A stretch of DNA of 64,000 nt, taken from Brugia malayi (taxonomy: Eukaryota; Nematoda; Chromadorea; Rhabditida; Onchocercidae). Shown here in pieces: positions 1-12,333 of the stretch. The position numbers and the translations under genes were made by a program. Position 1 is the stretch's first letter. Every line of letters begins with the position of its first letter. A model generated the notes under the pieces. The model did not search any database. It was given only the letters and a program-made list of their open reading frames with translations, and had not been told where the DNA came from. The stretch covers positions 10,482,187 to 10,546,186 of the forward strand of contig NW_025062475.1 in assembly GCF_000002995.4 (NCBI RefSeq). Reading direction: 5' to 3'.

Positions 1-1799
1 AATGAAATATTAGTAGATGAACACCTCGTATGATGATTTAACTACAAATAAATATTCGATATACTACTGAAATACACACACAGACACGGAACGAAGACTT
101 AAACCACTTGAAATGACTATCAACTATCAAGTAAGGGATTTACGGACAAAACATGGAACGATGCAGAGTTAATTAATTCCAGATTATAAGCACTAGTTGG
201 ACCGTAAAACTCAGCCAACCATTTTATATCGCTTAAAAATTCCAACTTTAAATATTTTCTCGCAAGTCATTAACGACTTTAGTGAAAGAGTGAAGTGGTT
301 TTGAAATGAAAAATACGTACCTATTTGTAATGTAATAACATCCAGCACATAATTAAAATGCAGTTTTTCAATTTGTTTATTGAGAGATGACAAGGATTTT
401 TCAGTTAAGCAATAATGACCACCTGCTTTAATGGAAAATTAAAAAATTAATAATTTTGAAATTTAATTTGCTAATGTTGGATTGAAATAAAATTATGATA
501 TTTGGATGTGAATGTTAAAACTGTATAAATTGCGATAAATGGCATCAGAAACTCTCAGTGTGCTTTTATTCTTACCTCAGTCTCTCATCTTTTGACATAA
601 TAATACTTAAAGTTTTCATACTTTTCCTTCAGCCATTCATTCATCCTTATTTTTACTAAAGTTTATGCATAAATTCATCCATTTATAATCTAAAATTTAA
701 AAAAATATTATTTCAATATATGCATTGTTAATATTAACTTATTCTAAGTTGAAAAATCAATGAGTGTATTATTAAATTGTATTCAACGATCGATCAGTGT
801 AATCTTGTAAACTTATTATTGATAAATTACATTGAATGTAAGAAGTCTGAAAGGAATTCAAATCAGTGCTGCATTTCCCTTCAAGATTTTAAAATTAATA
901 AAAAGTCTGCCAAAAAAGCAATGAATTATTTATTTGTACATATGGATTTACTTCATTTTTGTGTCATACCGTAAATCTAAATTCAATTTTCGTTGTGTAG
1001 AACTTTTTTTTTTTTCTTTTTTTTGAATCAATCATTTCTTTCCGATTTCTTGATTGGTTTTTGATTTTGAAAATTTTAATGACATTCGTTGAATTCAATG
1101 TAAAGACATACTTTAATATTACTTTATATTACCGGAATAAATTCGATTTTTGCTTTTTAGTAAATTTGATTTTCGTTTATCCTTTTATATGTGAAGAACA
1201 TTGAACTTTTTTAAAGTTTTTATGAGATCATTCATAAATAAATCACTTGTATCAGTTTTTTTTTTTTTTTTTTTTTGGGGGGGGGGGGGGGGGAAGGGAG
1301 AGAGAAGAGGGAAGGGATATTATTATCAGCAATGGCTTATCACTTCATATCACAATCACAAATTCACATTTTCGGAATGCTTATGGCACTCTTTGTACGG
1401 CGGTTTTGTTGTGTAATATACAAACGATGGCAGTTATACTAATTTGGGGAGCTGTTGTCCTACTAACGTAACACTTCTTTTTGCGCTTAATTTCAATTAT
1501 CCGTGAAAAATTTGTTCTTCTTTAAATGTTCCATGGTGGTAATGCAATTTTCAGTTCTTCTGAGAGAGATTGCTCTGCCAGATATAACAAAAAAGAGAAC
1601 TTCCAATGGCTTTTCTCATTAGTTCTTGACTTTTCGAATTATTCTCATAAACTCTTCCACTCTGTGAAACTGTTGGTACAGTGTTCTTCCGAATCATTCA
1701 TTCCTTTATTTGCTAGGAAATCTTTTAATTTGTTCCGCAATGGTCTGGGAAACTAATTGGAATATAAAAAGAATCAGCCATTTTTAATTATGACAGTTT
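1..1799. other. gene-poor AT-rich interval with a homopolymer junction
   Basis: I see no supportable gene here. The open frames are short and AT-biased. The only distinctive element is a run of about 21 T (1256-1276) followed directly by 17 G (1277-1293) and then a purine stretch. The part from about 1500 upward may contain further unrecognisable integrase debris from the BEL/Pao remnant that lies at 1800-3310 on the minus strand. Confidence 0.5.
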
Positions 1800-3310
1800 C
1801 AGTCTGATAGAAAAAAGACCTATATAATCTAATCCAAACTTTGTGAATAATCGAGAGCATATGATTCGAGTCCGGAAGATTCGACGTGACCGGGAGAACC
1901 CATACATTTGTTCAATACTCGCTTAATTTCTGTTCTACCTTAGGTTCTAGAATTCTGTTCTCGATTTCGAAAGTATGGGCAATTCCGGTATGATATAGTT
2001 CCTCGTGCTGTTTTTGTATGAAAAGTTCAATTATGTCCAATCACCTTTTGGATTTCAAATAGCAATTTCCTTTATCCATTGATTTATTTCTTCCAGTTGC
2101 GCTTGTCTAATCAATATCTTTCTAGCTAATTTGTAATCATCTGTTGTAACTTGACCTTTTATTGTTAATAAAGATTTTAGCCATGAGATTTGGACTTAAG
2201 AGTCCATACAATTTTTTATTGATCCTTATTTTCCAAGTTTTGTCGGAGAGAATCCCTTTGTTGCTGTTCTTATTTCTTCTACTCGATTTTGTACAAAGTT
2301 CTGTAGCAGTTGAGAGCTACTCTCGACTCACTGTAGTGCACACTTAGAATCTGACCATAAAATGACCGATATTGTTGAGCTCTAAATTGATTTATTACAA
2401 AATGAGCTGCTTTTACTCCATATAATAAATATTGCAAATAATTCTGATCGGAGAGTATAGTGTTACCTTTAATTGGTGCAATTCGGAAATATCGAAGACA
2501 TTTGAATTCTTTGAATGCCATGGCTACGCGTATAGCCATATGGCTGCAGAATAGGCCAAGTTGATGTATTTGTGATGACATGGAGTTACGTTTGCTCTCG
2601 TGGCAGTTCCTTTACATCTGTTCACGTCATCAGAGATCTCCACTTTTCTTTATCGTTTTTACTTATTTATTCCAAGCGTCTAATTAATATTTATCATTTA
2701 GACTAACATTTGAATCTTTCCAAGGCTAAGGTATTGTTTTGTTTAATAATAGTTTCTTTGAAATACTTCAGCGCTTGTTCGTCATTATGAGTACTAGATT
2801 GTTCCTGAATACCTATGAGTTCTAGTTTCCAGAAATGATTTATTTCTGGAGTTGTAGTGACACTGTTTACATTCATTGATTTAGTTTGGACAGATGCGTT
2901 ATCAAATTTGATTTGGTCGTTATCATAATGATATAACAATGTCCAAGTTATTGTAGGACAAACTTTTGCAAGGATTACGTAAAGCCTTACATCATTTTGA
3001 TTTGGCAACATGAAATCAAAGAAGTAGTGAACTCCTATCACGTCTAGCTGTTCTTGAGATGTCATACGTGGAGAATCATGATGGCTTGATTTAATTAGTT
3101 GGAGTTTTTCTGTTAAGTAATTAACAAGTAGTTGTAATTTTGGATTCCAAATTTTTACTTCTGAAGTCCAACATGATTTTGGAACTTTGTTACAAAATGA
3201 TAAAAGTTTCAATTTTTCTCTTTTCGCTCCTTCTCATTAATTGCTTCGATACAAAGGATGATTGTAAGCCAACGTCAAATAGCGTTAATACCCTTTGTTG
3301 AATTACTTCT
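1800..3310 (-). mobile_element. Degenerate BEL/Pao LTR-retrotransposon fragment (protease, RNase H, integrase pieces)
   Basis: Read on the minus strand, the pieces occur in the pol order of BEL/Pao elements. First comes an aspartic-protease-like block with LFDVGLQSSFVS (codons around 3271-3276). A 169-codon open frame (3212-2703) follows, with GVHYFFDFM, FWKLELIGIQE and FKETI, the typical end of the protease/linker region. Next is an RNase H-like block (2581-2279) with SESRVALN. Last come integrase pieces: LARKILIRQAQ (about 2130) and FGLDYIGLFSI (about 1845-1805). Most of the reverse transcriptase is missing between 2700 and 2580, and frames shift between blocks, so the element is dead. I found no LTRs. 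The domain assignment rests on recognised family motifs and is fairly secure; the outer limits are not. Confidence 0.75.
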
Positions 3311-4480
3311 TTACCTTTTATCTTAGATGACTAAATTTATGATAGTAGTGGAATCCAGATTCTCGTTACTGCAAGCTACTAACTATGTAAATTTGTTATA
3401 TTCGAACCATTACAGTACAAGAAAGTTTCAAAAAAAACAACAAAGTTTCTATTTTTTGCAGTCACTTTACGGAGCATAAGCGTTGGATAAATGTGACAAT
3501 TTCCTTTTTCAGTGGTCCTTGTTGATAAGGTAAAGTGACTTCGTTATGTGAAAGGTCTGCCATACTTCTCTGTTAGTTAAGTCTCTTTAAGACAAGACAT
3601 CAGGTAATTCAGTTTCTGAATATCTGATCATCAAAAGCTAGCTACATTGCAGCTGCTCCAAAATTATCTCCACATTCTTGAATCACCACTAAATGTTGAA
3701 AGTAGTAACTGTGCTTCCACCCTTCCATTTAAGGTTAACTCTCCAATTCCTTCCTTATTTTTGAAGTATTACTTTATAGCCTTCGCTATATATTTTTAGA
3801 GTAATAATGGCTTACCTTTCGTTAGCTATTAAATTGAAATACCTTGTATCTTAAATTTTCAACCATTTTTGGTACAAAAAGAATTCATTTTTGCTTTATT
3901 TCCTTCAACTTTCTTTTTTTGCGATTGTCGTACTCTGATGAGATCTGCCATTTTTGAACAATTTTTTCGAGCATATCAGTATAATAATCGAAACATTTGA
4001 TCATTTCATTGATAATCTGCAATTTGATCACCTATTGCTGTCTAAATTTATGTGGAAGTTTTCGATCTAATAAAGTTAGATTACAACGTTTCAAACATAC
4101 TTCACCTTGACGAGAAATAATTGTTATCGTAAAATATGGCTAATTCGAATAGATTGCAAAACCGAATAGTTGTTGCTTTATAAAGAAGGCTCCATTTGAT
4201 CAATCTTCATTTTATTGACGTAGAGATAGTTATAAGAGTGTAATCCAAAAAAATCTAACCCAATTAAGGTTATAACTCCTCACATGAATTACAATACCAC
4301 AGCAGAGGTCAGCTAATCAAAGTGTTGTTACCCTCATGAAATTCTAATAGAATTTGCAGTTAGTAAGGAAAGACAAACAACAAACGAATTCAACTAAATA
4401 ATGAAAGAACTGATAATTGTAAACAATCTAATTAGTGAAATTCCAATACGTATTCTTTGTTTATAACAATGCAAGTAAGC
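3311..4480. other. interval without recognisable genes
   Basis: AT-rich sequence between the retroelement remnant and the minisatellite. It may include further decayed gag-region sequence of the element, because that region would lie upstream of the protease on the minus strand, but I could not recognise any. No tRNA-like or other RNA gene was seen. Confidence 0.4.
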
Positions 4481-4582
4481 TCAGATAAATTGATGATGAA
4501 TATTAGATAAATGATTTCTTCGTAACATTGGAACATTTATCCAAGGAATGTCTACGGATTGTTGTAATTTAGTTTTTCCGAC

Positions 4583-4790
4583 AGCACCAGCAATCTTGAT
4601 GTCATGTTTAGCACCAACAATCTTGATGTCATGTTTAGCACCAACAATCTTGATGTCCTGTTTAGCACCAGCAATCTTGATGTCATGTTTAGCACCAGCA
4701 ATCTTGATGTCATGTTTAGCACCAGCAATCTTGATGTCATGTTTAGCACCAGCAATCTTGATGTCATGTTTAGCACCAACAATCTTGATG
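4583..4790. repeat. 27-bp minisatellite, about 7.7 copies
   Basis: A 27-bp unit (core TTTAGCACCAGCAATCTTGA, then TGTCATG) is repeated head to tail with only a few point differences: CAG or CAA before CAATCTTG, and TCA or TCC in one copy. Because 27 is divisible by three and the unit lacks stops in several frames, it creates overlapping open frames on both strands, for example a nine-residue repeat MFSTSNLDV on plus and AGAKHDIKI on minus. No neighbouring exon or family match supports translation, so I call it a tandem repeat only. Confidence 0.9.
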
Positions 4791-4864
4791 CAACCTTTGC
4801 TGATAAATGCTGTCATAAGCGATTAATTACATTACATTATAATATTTACTTTATAAATTATTAA

Positions 4865-5775
4865 ATGAATTCATTGAGGTATTGTGGAAAGGGATGAAAT
4901 TCATAAATTAGAAATGAATGAAATGAAGTTCTTCTAAAGTGCTAGCATAATATATTTTCGAATAAATTGATTAAGCTGTTTTTCGTTTTTCATATAATCC
5001 GAAATCTAGACGTTGTGCATTTCCTTTTTTTTTTTCGTCTTATATCTCCTTCGTTTATGCATCCAACAAAATATTTCATCTAATCATCTTTTTTCTTTTT
5101 TTTTTTTTTACTTATGATAAACTTTCCTGGGGATATATATATTTTTTTTTCATTGATAGTTGGAGTTTAAATAAATAAAAAGTTATAATTATAACGGAAA
5201 TAATTTCATTCTGATTTTTGGAAAAAGTGCAGAAGGATTTTTTTTTCTTTTTCTCTTTTTCTCAGTAAGCATCCCTTTTATGCTTTAAAGCTTTACGTTT
5301 TTCTTTTCTTTTCAAAACTTCTTTTAGCAAAACATCAGAAGAAAATATTTAGGAGAAGAAAAAGACGAATCAAACATAACATAGAATAGCAAGGAGGAGA
5401 TTCATTTTATCCTTTTCTGTTTTCCTCTTCCTCCTCTTTCTTCTACTCTTTAAATGCCACATCATGCATATTTCAATTTTCCTCTTTCATTCATTTCTTA
5501 TTGGATAAAACCTTTGGCCAGAAAAATCTTTTCGAAACTACCGCCCAAAGGATAGAAAGTGGGAAGAAGCCAAAATGCTTTTCAATATGCGCAAAAATCG
5601 ATGAATGGTAATGTTAAGTTTAGACTAGCTATATATCTATCTATCGCTTGCTTTCATATTTATATTGGGATATTCTGTGCTAATAATAATCAAATGAATT
5701 GAGTAAAAGGGAAGAAAAAACGAAAACGAAGAAAAAGAAAGAAGGAAAAAAGAAAGCGACAACAAAGTTAGAAAA
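4865..5775. promoter_or_regulatory. upstream region of the MFSD6-type gene
   Basis: No gene is seen. The stretch has several pyrimidine tracts. One, at about 5240-5265, ends in TTTTTCTCAG and could be a cis- or trans-splice acceptor for the transporter transcript, which would leave a leader of roughly 510 bases before the start codon at 5776. Short A-rich purine tracts lie just before the start. Promoter elements cannot be identified from sequence alone. Confidence 0.3.
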
Positions 5776-8700
5776 ATGGAACAAAGTGGCGGTTATAATC
5801 ATTTTAATACTAATACTGATACTGATACTAATACTACTACTTCACGTGTTATCCGTATTTTTGGCTATGAGTACCAACGTGATCTGATTATCGCCAGGCT
5901 ATTTTATATCTTTTATTTTGCTTCATTTGGCTCATTATTTCCTTTGTTGGCTATTTATTTCAAGCAACTAGGAATGAATGCCTCACAGGCGGGTTTTTTG
6001 CTCGGTGCACGACCACTGGTTGAATTTGCCGCACGTCCGTTTTGGAGCAGTTTTGCCAATAAATTCAGGAAGGTAAATAAATGAATATATTTAATGTCTT
6101 ATTCAGGTATTCTTATTTTAATTAATTACTTTGATAGAAAATAAGTTAATCAATAAACAATGATAATAATAACAGCGATAACAACAATAATAATAATAAT
6201 GTTATAGTAATATTATAATAATATAAAAAAATAATATAATGAAAGGACATTGAGAGAGATTTACTTTAAGATTAGTGCTAGCGTGAAATGCTCCGACTAT
6301 ATTTGAAATAATTTGCAATAAATTTTTTTTTTTTTTGCGGTTGTTTTTAACTAACATTTTTCTTCAGCACATGTCTATTGAGAAATGATATTTCTTGACT
6401 AAGTCCTTTTCCATTAAGTACTTGAAGTATTTCATTATCCTCGTCATTTCCTTAATATCGAAAATTCTTTATTGATCAGTGCTTCAACTTCTGTCTCTCA
6501 AAATTTAATTACTAAATAATGCAATTTTACTAATTTTCAATTTCTTTCTTCCGATTTCTTTCTTGCTTTTTTTTTTTTTTTTTTGTTTTCTCTGAAAAAA
6601 AAATTGAACTTTACGAACTTTTTTTCTTGGTTAAATTTCAATATAAATATTGACATACAAATTTTCAGTCAAATTTTCAGTTATCAATATGAATTTCTCA
6701 CTTATCGTCAAAATATGCCATGAAACAAAAAACATTCATACTGAGAAAAAAATGAATTTCAATTTTAAAACCCCAAATTAAATTTTGATTTTAGCAACTT
6801 AACGGATTTTTCAACTATCAAGAATTTGAAAGAAGATAAATAACAAAGTTCATTTGAAAACAGAAAAGTTTTTTTTTCTTTAACTGCAGGGAAAATTACT
6901 TCTGGAATTTTCATTAGCTTCATTTATCATATCAACATTAGCCATTGGATTTGTCCAACCGTTGACACCATATTGTGTGGTAAAGCCAGTAAATGTAACT
7001 ACAAAGTGTTTTTACCTTGAACCGGCTGGACAAACTATTCGAGGTGGCGCATTGGGTTATCTGAAAAAAGCAACCGGAATTGGCCGAAAAAAACGGAGTG
7101 CCCCTCGTAAGTAACTGAAAAATATTGATATCCATCAAAAACAAAAGAAGCACAAATTCATGTGATATAATAATAGATTAAATTTGAAAAATATTTACAG
7201 ATTTTGTTAAATTTAAGTCTTAAAATGAATTAACTTTATAGAACTAGTTATATAAATCCTTTATTAGTAAAATAGAGAACTTTCTCATTTCAGCTATGCA
7301 TTATTTACACCTAAATAAATGCGTCAACAATCAGATCGCTTTTTATTTTATCGATTTAAGCAATATTTTAATCGGAATTAATTGACTATGATTTCATAAC
7401 ATATTTAATTTAATAAAATTTATAACAGTTTCTTTTTGCTTTTCGATTTTTTGCTTTGTTTGCTTAATTTCAGCTTCTTTTCAAAATTTTGAAAAAATTT
7501 ATTCTTAAAAAAGAATTATTTATTTGTAGCTATCCTCGAGACAATTATTGATCTAAGCTCCTACAACAAGGAAGATGATGTTGTACCGGGTCTTTCACCG
7601 CTTGCTTTAACAAAAGATCAGGTAACCAGCGATTATCTCACATATCAGAGTTATGTCACATATACGATAAATTTTTTGCAATGTATTTTATTACAGTCTG
7701 TAAAATTGTTTAAATTTTTACAAAATTTATTCTATTATACTAATGAAAAAGAAAATTAATTACAAATTGATGCGTGTATTTCTGGGATATTTTAATTCAA
7801 ATACCAATAAATTAATACTGATAAGCTTGGCATATGTTACACAGTAAATTGTATCTTATACTTACAATAATAACAAGAAACACTTCAATTCATTTTTCAT
7901 AAGATTACAGCTTAGTTTGGTGAGCCAATTTGGTATTTATTTTATTGACAACAAATAAGTTTATGCGATAATTAGCAGAATAAACAGAGTTGCCTTTGAT
8001 TACTAAGTAGTTTAAACCTTTGCTTGAGTTTACATCTATTACAGGTATGCAATTATGATGAAGACTTGTACGGTGTTTTAGTTAGTCCACCACACAGTAC
8101 ACGAGTTTACCGTAAACCAGCTGTGGAGCAAGTAAGTGTACTATTTTCGTTACAGTAATACATTGATATTTGCTATGGTAATGAATTAATAGATTGAAAT
8201 GAAGACAAAAGAGTAAAAAAAAAGTTAGTAATTAAATTGGTCTTATTGAATTACTTAAATAGTTTGAAAAAAATTATCATTAATTCGAGTAATTCTCATA
8301 ATTTTTTATTGCAAAGAAGATGATATAATCCTTCCATTTCATTTTTTTCCTTTATGTTTGTCTTTCCTTCTTCTTCATTCGTACTTTTATCTCTTCTTCC
8401 AATTATTTTTTCCTAAAATCTGTTTCAAAATTTATGAAATTACATGTATTTATTACCTATAGAAACTATGTTGTTCCTAAATAATGAAAGAAATTTTCTT
8501 AAAGATTGTTAGAAAGGTTTTCTTAAAAAAAGGTCATAAATTTTACATTTAAAAATTAATTGTCAAAAAATTTTCTCTCTAAAATAATTCAATTATCTAT
8601 TGTTTTTTTTTTAATGTCATTTTGCAAAGAAACTAAGCAAAAGGAAAAAAATTGATTTAAAATCAAAATTTAATATCTTTCTTTTTTTCAATTCGAATTA

Positions 8701-11700
8701 TCATGAAATATAAGTTATGTGGAACGATTTTTAGGTTTTTCTTCTTCTACTGCTGCTTGTCATTTTGGGTGAATTTTTTAGTTCACCAAGTCTTGCTTTA
8801 GCGGATAGCGTCACATTAACTTATGTATCCGATAATCCAAAACAGGTATTACACTATTTTTCTTTTAGAATTTTATTCTTTACTATATTTATAAGTAACT
8901 ACTAATGTGTTACCAATGACATATACAGAAATTTTTATGATAATTTAAAGTACACTAGATTTATTTCCTTGAAAAATATAAAAAATCAAAATGAATACTG
9001 TAATTTCTACTATGAAATGTTTTAAATAAATCTGAAATTGGCATCATATTTCTCAAAACATCCATTTTTTATTAATTGACATCTTTATTAAATGGAATTA
9101 AATTTTCGCCCTCAACTTTCTTCCTTTTTGTTTCAAAAAAATTTTTCACCCTAATTATTAATTATTTCACACACATATATATATATATATATATTGAAAA
9201 GTTTTAATTTTTTCTTTCTTTCTTGTAGTTTGGTACAATTCGGCTTTTTGGAAGTTTTGGCTGGGGTTTGGCAATGTTTATTATGGGCATTGGTCTAGAT
9301 TATTCGGAAACCTTCCGGAATCATCCGTGTCCAACGAAGAATACTACCGAAAAGAACTATACATTATGCTTTGTCGCATATTCACTGTTTATGCTTGCTG
9401 CAATGCTTGTTGGTAAAAAAAACAGAAATTGCAATCTAATGAAATTTTAATGAAAGAAAAAGAAATGAATGGAAGAATAGTAGAACTGTTTACCTTTTCT
9501 CAGTAATTTTTTAAATCATAATTTGGATTGTAAATTTCATTTTTTTTTTCTTTTTTTTTTTTGCAAAATGCCATTAAAATTCATAAAAATTTCACTGAAT
9601 TTTTTTGAGCCACGCAATTTCGCTTTGGTAAAGAACAACGTCCGGATGAAGCAGCTTGTAGTGTAATCGAAACACGAATTGATGAAATTGCTCCAGCAGT
9701 GGCAGAAAAAGCTCGAGTAAGGCAGTTGCAGGTATATTTTAAGTTTTATTCAAGATCAAGAAAAAGGACCAATTTTTTAGATTTTTTGTTTACTTCTTAA
9801 TTTTTCGATTTTTTTCCTCATTTATAATTTTTAAATTGTTTCAAGAATAAATTTAAAAACTGTCCATCACCCATTACTTCCATTTATCAATTTTTATTGT
9901 CCAAAAATAAATTATTCAATTTTTTTTTGTCATTAATTTCTTATCTGCGTTATCATATCTCATTGAAGTTGGAACATTCGGAAGGTAATGCGCAATGGAT
10001 TCCAACTATCAAAGCATTGTTTCGTGGCCATGCGGCATTTTATCTATTGGCGGTTACAACGATCGGTTTTGGTGCCGGAATCATTTTCGCTTTTCTCTTC
10101 TGGCATCTACAAGTTCGAAGAACAAATTTTTCGTTCCTTTAAAAAAAAAAAAATTAAAGAAAAAAACATTCGGAAAAATAATTTTTCCAAAAATTTGATG
10201 TTTATTTATTAGACAAAGCTCAAACATATTTTTATCTGTTTTTACTCAAATATATTTTTTAATATAGTATTAAAAGATATTGGAGACAAAAGTGAAATCA
10301 GTTATAATGTGAAATTTTATCTGCAATAATTTTTCTAATCATCAGTGTACACGAAAAGCCATTTAATTTGTAGCGTGAAGTTGCGTGAAAATCGACGTCT
10401 ACGTCATTTATACAGTAAATATGCCTTATGGATACTGGAAAAATCACGAAATTTTCGTTATTTGACAATACTACTATTATTGTTTACAAATTTTTGTGTT
10501 TCACTACTAAACTGCACTAATAATTTAATTAGTTTAGTTGAAACATTGAACAATTATTGCAGGACTTTGGTGGTTCACCTATTTTATTTGGTTTTGCATC
10601 AGTTGTCAACCATGGAACCGAAATTACCGCCCATTTTTATTGCTTTCATTTGATCAATAAATTTGGCCATGTTAAGGTAAAATAAACAAACAGCATTGAT
10701 TAAAAGAAGACGACAAAATATTAGCAAGAAATCATTAAAATATGATAATAATTTGACTACAACAAATGAATCAATAAAAAGAATAAAATAAAATTTAAAT
10801 AAAAATAAATGAGATAAAAGAATAATGAGAAAAAAATAAAATAAAAAAAATAAAATTATGAGAAAAAAAAATGATGAAAAATACTAAGATAACATTAGTT
10901 TTTCATCAATAATTCATATAATAATTATCATAATCATAAATTTAAACAATAATTCCGAAAAATGCTATCGTATCTTTTTGAACAATTTTACAAAACATTG
11001 CCACTCTAATTGCTTCAATTACAGCTGATAAATATTTGTTTATTAGTTAATGTAATTCGTTTCTTCATAATTAGTTTACTCACAAATCCATGGATGGTAC
11101 TTCCATTACAAATATTGCAAGGTTATCTCCTTTTTTTTTTTTTTTTGAAATGTCAATACATTTAATTAAAAGTTGTCTTACATATTCTTTTAAATTCATT
11201 AATTAACGTAAATTTTCATATTATATTGTGCGGTTAACTAAATTTTAAATGAAACAATCGCATCATAAAGTCTGAAAAGTTTTTTTTTTTTTTCATAATT
11301 CATAAAATGAAGAGATACTGAAATTAAAATTTTCAGGCTTAACTTTAGCAACAACATGGGCATCTGCATCATCATACATTTCACTAATTGCGCCATCTCA
11401 ACTGAAACGAACAGCGCAAACTGTTCTAATGCTCCTTTATCATGGCATTGGAAAAGGATTTGGGAGTATTATTGGCGGTTGCATTATTAAATCTGTCGGT
11501 AATATGTTATATACATTATTTATTGACTTTATAGAATGATTTTTCTATATTTTTTTTTTAATTCAAAAAAATTTTTTCCAAAAATCTTATCAAAGAAATT
11601 AAAAGTATTGTTAAATGTGACAATAATAATCATCTAATAAAACTGCAGTCTTAATATTATAATTTCAGTCTTTATTGCTAGTAATATATTCTAATTTAAG

Positions 11701-12333
11701 TTGTCAAATTTACATATTAATTAATCTATATTTCAGGTACACGGCTAACATTTCAGATTTATTCAATAATTGCAATACTTGTATTAAGCATACATTATGG
11801 AATGAATCGATTGCTTAAATATGATAATATTAAATACAGTCATGAATTTGACGATGATGATGACATGCCTGTTGGTACGATTTATTTTATTTTTTAATTT
11901 ATTTACAATTTGGATTTGAAATCCTTTGATTTTGAATTTATTATGCTCTTTTAAGGTTATCATTATTAATTATTATTATTATTTATTATTACTATTATTA
12001 TCATCTTTTATTATTAATATTATTAGAATCTTTCGATTTTGTTGTCATTCAATAAAAATAGAACAAACTGATAATGAAAAGATAACTGTTACCTTTTAAG
12101 CTTTCAATGATATGCAACAGATTAAATAAAAAAATAACAGAATACCTACTTGTTTAAATTCATTAATAATTATTCTTTTTCTAGCACCTCAAGGGTTACC
12201 GCTGCATCATGGTGAAAGTAAACTAACCGATGCATTCAATCAAACATCTGTGACAAATGCAAATTATGGTACCATCGAAACCAGTGATCCAACCCAGGAA
12301 GCATATGATCGTTACGTTAAGTCTCATGAGTAA
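5776..12333 (+). CDS. mfsd-6: MFSD6-type major facilitator superfamily transporter
   Basis: Multi-pass membrane transporter of the major facilitator superfamily, MFSD6 branch; the substrate is not established. Thirteen exons join in frame to 637 aa: 5776-6072, 6890-7106, 7530-7621, 8045-8131, 8735-8845, 9229-9412, 9610-9731, 9969-10112, 10563-10676, 11025-11121, 11337-11498, 11737-11874, 12185-12333. Family signatures include FGSLFPLLAIYFKQLGM in the first membrane segment, GEFFSSPSLALAD, the LFGSFGWGLAMF segment, FGFASVVNH and the late HGIGKGFGSIIGG loop. These match the family order and cover about 12 membrane segments. A large loop after the second segment holds a dibasic RKKR-S site. The tail is acidic and cytosolic-looking. 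The acceptor of exon 7 is TTTTGAG, not TTTCAG. The start was chosen as the first ATG of the exon that carries the first membrane segment. AATAAA at 12631 is a possible poly(A) signal. A C. elegans relative, mfsd-6, is known. Identity is secure; the N-terminal 25 residues are less so. Confidence 0.93.

Noticed and set aside
4481..4864. Repetitive peptide genes on either strand at the 27-bp minisatellite
   Set aside because: The frames exist only because the unit is 27 bases long; there is no flanking exon or family support.
10345..10653. 102-codon plus frame MYTKSHLICSVK...
   Set aside because: It is intron followed by the wrong frame of the transporter exon 10563-10676.
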